Positions 57,978 to 64,000 of a stretch of DNA of 64,000 nt are shown in pieces; position 1 is the first letter of the stretch; each line of letters begins with the position of its first letter. Under the pieces are notes generated by a model. That model was not told where the DNA came from, ran no database searches, and worked only from the letters and a program-made list of their open reading frames with translations. The DNA comes from Purshia tridentata (Eukaryota > Streptophyta > Magnoliopsida > Rosales > Rosaceae). The position numbers and the translations under genes were made by a program. Location: positions 1-64,000 of the forward strand of contig QANT01000804.1 of the NCBI GenBank assembly GCA_003254885.1, given 5' to 3'.

Positions 57978-59770
57978 ATACTAGTGAGCTGCAAAAAAAA
58001 AAATAAAAAATCATTTGTTTGTTGAATAGATTGTATCCAAGAAGCTTCTCTAATGATTTTTGGCGGCTTTGGCTATATGTATATATGTAACAATTCCTTG
58101 TTGGGATTAATGTTGTGTGTATGTGCATGTTCAATTTGTAAGCATTGGATTCTAAGTAACAATACCTAATTGTTATTGTCTGACAATAATGATAAAGTGA
58201 TTGCTTCTGTCCGACAATAACAATAACAATGCATGATTGTCATCTAATGGAAAATTACATTTTTTTAATTTGATTCAGAATGTGGTTGTTAATATCTGAC
58301 AATAACAATACTCTAGATATGGAAAGAAAAAAAAAACACGAACTTCATTTTTTTTGTTTTATGTTATTTTTTATGTGTTTATACAAAAAAATATGTAAAC
58401 TTTGTATAAGTTGCTTTATTCTAAGTTTATTTGCAAAGTAATAAGGTACTGTGTATCGTCTAGTTTTTAAAAAGTCGACTGGTTTGGAATTGTGTTTTTG
58501 CATTTGGGCTTTTTAAATAGTAATTTTGTTCTAATGGACTTATTAATTTAAAAAACTCATAATTACATATGTATAATTCAATTATGAAAATATATAAAGT
58601 AAATGATTATAAACCCCATTTTTGGACTCCTACTACTTTTAAGATCCAGATACTTTTTTTTCATTTTTCAGGAGGCCCATTTATACAAATCCAGTCCAAA
58701 ACTCCATTTCCTATTCTCACTCCGTCTGTGTACTCATCTCTCACACTCGCCATCTCTCTCCTTTCTACACTCATCTTTCTTGCGCTCCATCTCTCTCCTC
58801 TGTCTCACAAATCGATAGCCCGGTATGTACAGCATCTTCTTCCCCCACCTTCACCAAGATCGCCGCCTTCATCATGGAGCACAGCCTAGCAACTTTTCTG
58901 CTGGACCAGATCAACGAGTTTCGAGATCCAACCTTTATTGGATCTGGGTATGGGCTGATGTCGTTCTTGACGAACCAAGAAAAAGGTAGAAGAGGAGGAT
59001 AACTAGAACAACGAGGACTTCTCTAGTCGATTTGGTTCTCTGAAAAATTGCAAAAAAAAGAGAAGAAAAACCCATCAACATTTTTCGTTTATAGCTTCGG
59101 AAAACAAACAAAAGTACTAGAGAGAGAGAGAGAGAGCTGTGAGAGCCCCTAAATTTGAAGCTAACCTATTTCGATTGTGTGGTGGGTTTACAGGATCGTC
59201 TATATGAGTACATACTCTGCGTCCTTTGGCTCTGGTGCGATTGTCATTTTGGTTCTTCTCTATTTGCAATTTGGAATTTTCTTCTCATTTTTCTTTTTTT
59301 TTTTTTTTTTNTTTTTTTTTTTTTTTTTTGGGTTTGGGAGAGGGGTGAGTTTCGACATCTCTCTTTGCTCTCACTATCTATGACTTTTACATTATTTTTC
59401 ATTTGTACTTTTTTCAAGAGAATTATTGGGTTGTTGAGAGTTTTGCTTCGGAGGGAAGGTTTTGCAATGAGAATTCCTTTGTTGAGCTTCTGGATTTTGC
59501 TTTTTTGGTATTATTTTTTGTTTCTTTAAACTATTTTTTAGTACGGTATATATGTACCATTTCTATAATTGTAGTTCTGTGAGTAAAGGTAGGAATTTGG
59601 CAAGTCATTGATCGATTTTTAGTTTGCTCTGATTAGGTGGGGTTATGGAAACTCCGCCAATTGTTTCCTAATTGAAGGATTTGGTGGTTGGAGTCAATGA
59701 TAGTGGGAAGGGTTAGTGATAATATTGATTTATATGATGATATGTACTTACATGCTTTATAAACATCCTA
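57978..59770. other. Intergenic DNA up to the LTR retrotransposon
   Basis: AT-rich with small inverted motifs around TTATTGTC-GACAATAA (58170-58220 and 58300). 58660-58830 is CT-rich and leader-like (CTCTCTCC, CTCACACTCGCC), followed by an ATG at 58874, but no exon series follows. An N at 59311 lies in a long poly-T run. No gene is supportable. Confidence 0.45.
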
Positions 59771-62631
59771 TGTAACGACCCGTACCTTCCTAAGTAAATG
59801 TTAATAGGGCCCAACGTTGACTTTTGGTTCTGGTAAGATTTTAGCTTTGACTTTGGGTCCGTTAGGAAGGTCTTGAGCTCACGAGTTTATTGACACGCGG
59901 CATTGGTGATTTAGAGTTACGGGTAAAAAGTTATGAACGTGATAAAAGAGCTCAAGGTTGACTTTTTAAATTACTTGGAGTTTAGAGTTGACTTTGACAT
60001 GAGTACGTAGAGCTCGACTCCACGAGTTCGTAGACACGTAGCATGCGTCATTTGGAGCTACGGTTTGTGAAATACGGAGGTTCAAAGTGAGGGGCAAACT
60101 TGTAATTATGTTGAAATGGGTTTAAATTTCCAGAAAATTCTAGAAATTTCCCCCCTCTTTTTTATTTTCTCTCTTCTCTCCCCTCTCTACACGCGAAGGC
60201 AGCAGCAGCCCCCAACCCGTTCTCCTCTTCCTCTCTTCCCTGTGCGACCCCCCAGCCCATCTCCGGCCACCCAGACCCGCCGGCGACGTCGCCAGTCGCC
60301 AGCCAGCTACCTCCCGACGCCCCCAGCCCCTCCCTCTCCCTCTCTCCCGATCTCTCTTTTCCCCTGCGCGTGACTAGAGCTTCCAGCTCCAGCTAAGTCC
60401 GGCGACACTAGACGACGGGACGGCCGAGAACCACTCCCCAGCCGCCGACCGTCCCTCCCCAAGCCTTCCCTCGCCAGCCGTCGCCTCCCCGTGCAGTGAA
60501 AAGCTCGGAAAAACCCAGTTTTGGCCGCGAGTCCTCTCCGCCGATTCCGGCTGTTTCCGGGCAAGATTGGCCCAAGTTTTTGGTGAGTTTCCTCCCTCCT
60601 TTCATGGGCTTTCCTTCCCCTATAATTTAGTTGTTCAATTTGGAGAAATTGTGAGAGATTGAATTTGGGAAATTATAGGCCATTTTCTGGTTTTGCATGG
60701 GTGTTGGAAATTGAATCGAATTGTTAGGTGATGTAGGTAATTTCCGTCATTAGGAATATATAATCGAAGATTGGAACGAGAAATTTGGGAAATTATGGAA
60801 GAAATTGGAAGTTTGATGGTTGGTGTTTATGCCCATTTCGAGATTTCTAGAAATTTAAGGTGTTTATGGTAATTTAATTTAAATTGGGCGTGATTTTCAC
60901 CTTTAGGAACGATCTATTGAGGTTTAGAATAATTGGTTTGAAGGAAATTGGAGAAATGGTGAGTTTGGGGCGAAATTGGACACTTTTTGGTTGTCGAAAC
61001 GACACCCGGACGACACTCGACCAAGTTAGATAGAATGGAGGTTAATTGAGGAAATTATCGGGTTTGAGTCGAGACGGAAAATAAGTTGGGCTATAGCTAA
61101 ATTTAGAATTTTGGAGCGTAAGGCCTAGAATGTGCACGTGTTTTTTTACGATAGTGAATTGAATAGTATTCTAACGTGTTGTCGTTTTTGTGTTAGGCGA
61201 CGTCCCTGAGACCCGAGACGATCCATTCGGAGACCAAGGCTAGGCTATCTCTGTGTGTGGACTTCGTTCCCTAAACTATTTTATGAATTTCATGATTTAA
61301 TTCGTATTTATATTTAGGTTTTAATTCAGTTTTATTAATTGAGAAATATGATTTGATTCTTGAGTATGAATTGAGAATTAATGCAGAGAAATAGATTTAA
61401 TGTGTTGGAAACTATTTCTCGTTATGATTTATTCGAGCCGTTAGATTTTGGAAAGGTTTGGATTTCTCAAGTAAACATTTGTGGTTTACTTGCATTTTGA
61501 AATATTAAAGGTTTGGTTACTGAAAAGGGTTTTATTGTCGTTGGTTTAATGATTTCCCAATTTTGGAAAGATTATANGTTTTGGAAAGGTTATATATTTT
61601 TATGGGTAAAAAGGGAAATTAAGGAAAAAGGATTTTCAAACCACCCTTCGCAATACCTTCAGATGATCAGCTTTCATAGGTCTTTGGGACCCATCAAGGC
61701 ACACACATAGGCTTTGGGCCGTGTGTCGGGATGCTTTGCCCTTTGGGGGCGGCCCTGCGTGCACGTACGGCAGGTATATTGGCCCTGCATGTGTATGACA
61801 GACCCTGGCTCTGCACATGTACGGCAAGATATTGGCCCTGCATGCGTATGGCAGGTCGTAGGCCCTGCGCATGTACGGTAGGATTATTGGCGCTGCATGC
61901 GTACGGTAGGTCGTGGGCCCTACGCATGTACGGCAGGTTCGGTGGGTAACTGGTTGGGTGAGCTTTTTCATCGTTATATTAATTTCGTAAGCAAGTTTTC
62001 AAAGGTTATAAACTTTCAGTTCGGATTTCATATTTGTCAGTTGATTAGTTTTAATGATTTTCAATTAATCTCGAAATGGATTTTAAAATACTATTTTGTA
62101 TAGAGGCACTAGTGGATTTTTACGAGTTATTTTAAAACTGGGGGAATCCAAGGAAAGTTTGTGAAATTCTAAGGAATTTGAAAGTAAAAGTTTATAAATA
62201 CTTATTTTGGTTTATGTCCACTCACTGAGTTAACTCATTAGATTTATACCTTCTTGTGATTTTAAATTTTCCCCCAGATTGTAGCGGTGGAACGGTCGAG
62301 CCAAAGACGTCGAGGCTGTCTAGCGAAGAACTTTGAAATTTGTAGGAACCAATTATTCTTGTAAATTTTGTCTTCTTAGTAAATTTTGTAGTGCGGCTCT
62401 GATAACCTATTGAAACTTAAGTAATTGGCTTTGAAATTTGGGTCGGAGACCCTTTGGATTGTGGTAGAGGAGCTGTGGTACTTAGAAGTGTTTTCTTTGC
62501 AGGTCTTTGGAGAAAGGGTTCGTCTAATTTCAGGGGAGGTTCTGCCGAAATTTCGGTAGGATTTTCCTTGATATTGGATGCCCGCAGGATCACTCCGAGT
62601 TCCAGGGTGGAATTCGGGGAGGGTCCTGTCA
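59771..62631 (+). mobile_element. 5' LTR of a Ty3/gypsy retrotransposon
   Basis: It starts TGTAACGACCCGTACC at 59771 and ends GGGTCCTGTCA at 62631 (TG...CA termini), 2861 bp as assembled. It is followed after three bases by an initiator tRNA-Met primer-binding site, which fixes the LTR/internal boundary. It matches the LTR pieces at 1-753 and 754-2019. It includes a GC-rich, CT-rich block (60180-60560) and a 27-bp minisatellite. An N at 61577 lies inside it. The partner LTR is outside the window, so age from LTR divergence cannot be estimated. Confidence 0.9.
61751..61945 (+). repeat. About 27-bp minisatellite inside the LTR, about 7 units
   Basis: Tandem units of GGCCCTGCATGCGTACGGCA plus tail, alternating GCATGCGTACG and GCACATGTACG cores. 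The homologous tract at 1173-1311 has about five units. Confidence 0.8.
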
Positions 62632-64000
62632 ATTTGGTATCAGAGCATAGGTTTAGGATTCCTTTAGCCTTGCACGGAGTGTGCATCCTTGTTTCTAAGA
62701 AATTCTTGGTTTTCTTATAGGAAAATATGCCTCCTCGACGTGGCCAACCGCCAGGGGACCACCATAGTGTTAATGAAGGTGCAGCTGAGACTGCACAAGG
62801 TTTCGCTCAGTCCTTGGATCGTTTAGTTGAGGCGATGACTAATGTAGTGCGTACACGTGGACCTACAGAAGGAGATTATAGTATTGAACGAGCCCATAAA
62901 CTTGGGGCTACAGTCTTTAAGGGAACGATGGATCCTGGTGTCGCTAACGACTGGATAGTGAGATTAGAAAGAATTTTTGAGGTCATGAGATGTCCAGACG
63001 AGGAAAAGATTATCTTAGCTCCATTTTTACTTGAAGGTGATGCTTATTTTTGGTGGGAAACAGAAAAAGCAAGGTTGACCGCTGATGAGATTACTTGGGA
63101 TAGGTATAGAAGTGCTTTTTATGAGCAGTATTATCCCAGAGTGTACTATGATGAGAAAAGGGTAGAATTCCAGAGATTGAGACAGGGGTCCATGACTTCG
63201 GCAAAATATGAGAGAAAATTTATAGAGCTTTCTAGATTTTGCCCACATCTTGTAGCGGATGAGAGAGAGAAGTGCTCTAGATTTGAGGATGGTTTAAGAG
63301 AAGAAATTCGTACGACGGTTGCAACTGCTATGCATACCAGTTACATTAGCCTGAGAGAGAAGATTTTGGAAAGGTTTGGATTTCTTAAGTAAACGATTGT
63401 GGTTTACTCGCATTTTGAAATATTAAAGGTTTGGTTACTGAAAAGGGTTTTATAGTTATTTGGTTTAATGATTTCCCAATTTTGGAAAGATTATGAGAGG
63501 AAATTTATAGAACTTTCTAGATTTTGCCCGCATCTTGTGGCGGATGAGAGAAAGAAGTGCTCTAGATTTAAGGATGGTTTAAGAGAAGAAATTCGTACGA
63601 CAGTTCCAACTGCTATGCATACTAGTATACTAGCTTGAAAGAGGCTGCCTTGAAAGTTGAGCGGTCTCTTACAGAAGGAAACAGAGGTGGGATGAGACGC
63701 CGTTATTATCAGAGCACAATAGTAGGTAACCCTAGTCAAGGACCGTCCAAAAGGAGCAGTTTCAATTCTAGTTCTTCAGGCAGTGGTGGATTCCGAGGTT
63801 ACCAACATGATGTTGGTGGTAGGCAAAGTTCAGGACATAGTCACAAATTCGGAGATCAGTCCATTTCTGGTAGTGTTAGTACCTCGGATTTCCCAGAAAG
63901 ATAGTGATTCCCTAGAGTTGGTGCTCATAGGTACCCAGTTTGTGGGACTTGCAACAGAAGTGATGAAGGGCCTTGTCTAATAGGTACTATGGAAGGATGC
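62632..64000 (+). mobile_element. Internal region with gag of the Ty3/gypsy element, broken and running off the window
   Basis: A frame starting MPPRRGQPPGDHHS at 62727 has the retrotransposon-gag signature: GTMDPGVANDWIVRLERIFE, AYFWWETEKAR, WDRYRSAFYEQYYP, SAKYERKFIELSRF. This fits Ty3/gypsy, most likely a chromovirus such as Tekay/Del. Downstream, the region is rearranged: part of gag appears twice and LTR-like sequence is mixed in. A Ser/Gly-rich stretch typical of the region before the gag zinc knuckle follows. Protease, reverse transcriptase and integrase would lie beyond the right edge. It is a fossil with at least a few breaks. Confidence 0.85.
62635..62646 (+). other. Primer-binding site, initiator tRNA-Met
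   Basis: TGGTATCAGAGC, complementary to the 3' end of plant initiator tRNA-Met, three bases after the LTR. It is the standard minus-strand priming site of plant LTR retrotransposons. Confidence 0.9.

Noticed and set aside
58569-58889. Leader-like CT-rich sequence with an ATG at 58874 suggesting a gene start
   Set aside because: The frame after the ATG closes quickly and no following exons could be joined.
1-64000. CRISPR arrays, rRNA, bacterial operons, viral or polinton-type capsid genes
   Set aside because: None seen. The gene structure is plant nuclear throughout, and the tandem arrays found are minisatellites or microsatellites.

Overview
The window is nuclear DNA of a dicotyledonous plant. 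The evidence is AT-rich intergenic sequence, GT-AG introns, a TIR-NBS-LRR resistance gene, a full-size PDR-type ABCG transporter, an XS-domain gene and an LTR retrotransposon primed by initiator tRNA-Met. A woody rosid is likely, but the species cannot be read from the sequence. Four host genes and one small zinc-finger gene could be rebuilt exon by exon with every splice phase consistent. Most of the remaining sequence is transposon remains and featureless AT-rich DNA.

Layout. 1-2.0 kb: two long-terminal-repeat pieces of one Ty3/gypsy family, back to back in opposite orientation. 2.0-5.8 kb: a short dispersed-repeat fragment, then a decayed DUF1985 gene of the kind carried by Mutator-like elements (MULEs). 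5.85-8.86 kb: a MULE with long, palindrome-rich terminal inverted repeats and a decayed FAR1-type domain; a PIF/Harbinger-type element with TAA target duplications is nested in it. 9.9-15.3 kb (+): an XS-domain gene with a very long Arg/Ser-rich N-terminus and a SINE in intron 1. 16.7-18.4 kb: a duplicated copy of the ABCG terminal exon ending at an assembly N, and a small intact GRF zinc-finger/membrane protein gene. 18.5-26.7 kb (-): a complete 20-exon PDR/ABCG transporter of 1479 residues. 30.5-34.9 kb (-): a complete 4-exon enhancer-of-polycomb-like (EPCR type) chromatin gene of 821 residues. 35-46 kb: gene-poor DNA with one aspartic-protease fragment and one copy of a dispersed repeat. 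46.4-52.2 kb (+): a complete 7-exon TNL immune receptor of 1194 residues with an altered MHD motif and a C-terminal membrane segment; a second copy of the dispersed repeat lies in its intron 3. 53.1-54.8 kb: three inverted-repeat elements or ends abutting at (TA)n tracts. 55-59.7 kb: degenerate repeats and a 0.3 kb direct duplication. 59.8-64 kb: the 5' LTR, primer-binding site and gag region of a Ty3/gypsy element that runs off the window.

The genes do not form an operon or cluster; each is an independent plant transcription unit. Three have plausible links to genome defence or immunity: the XS protein (RNA-directed silencing family), the EPCR-like protein (PEAT-type chromatin complex family) and the TNL receptor. 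Nothing in the sequence shows that their proximity is functional. Single Ns at 16901, 39311, 59311 and 61577 look like assembly joins. At two of them the flanking sequence is duplicated, so structural claims nearby need care.
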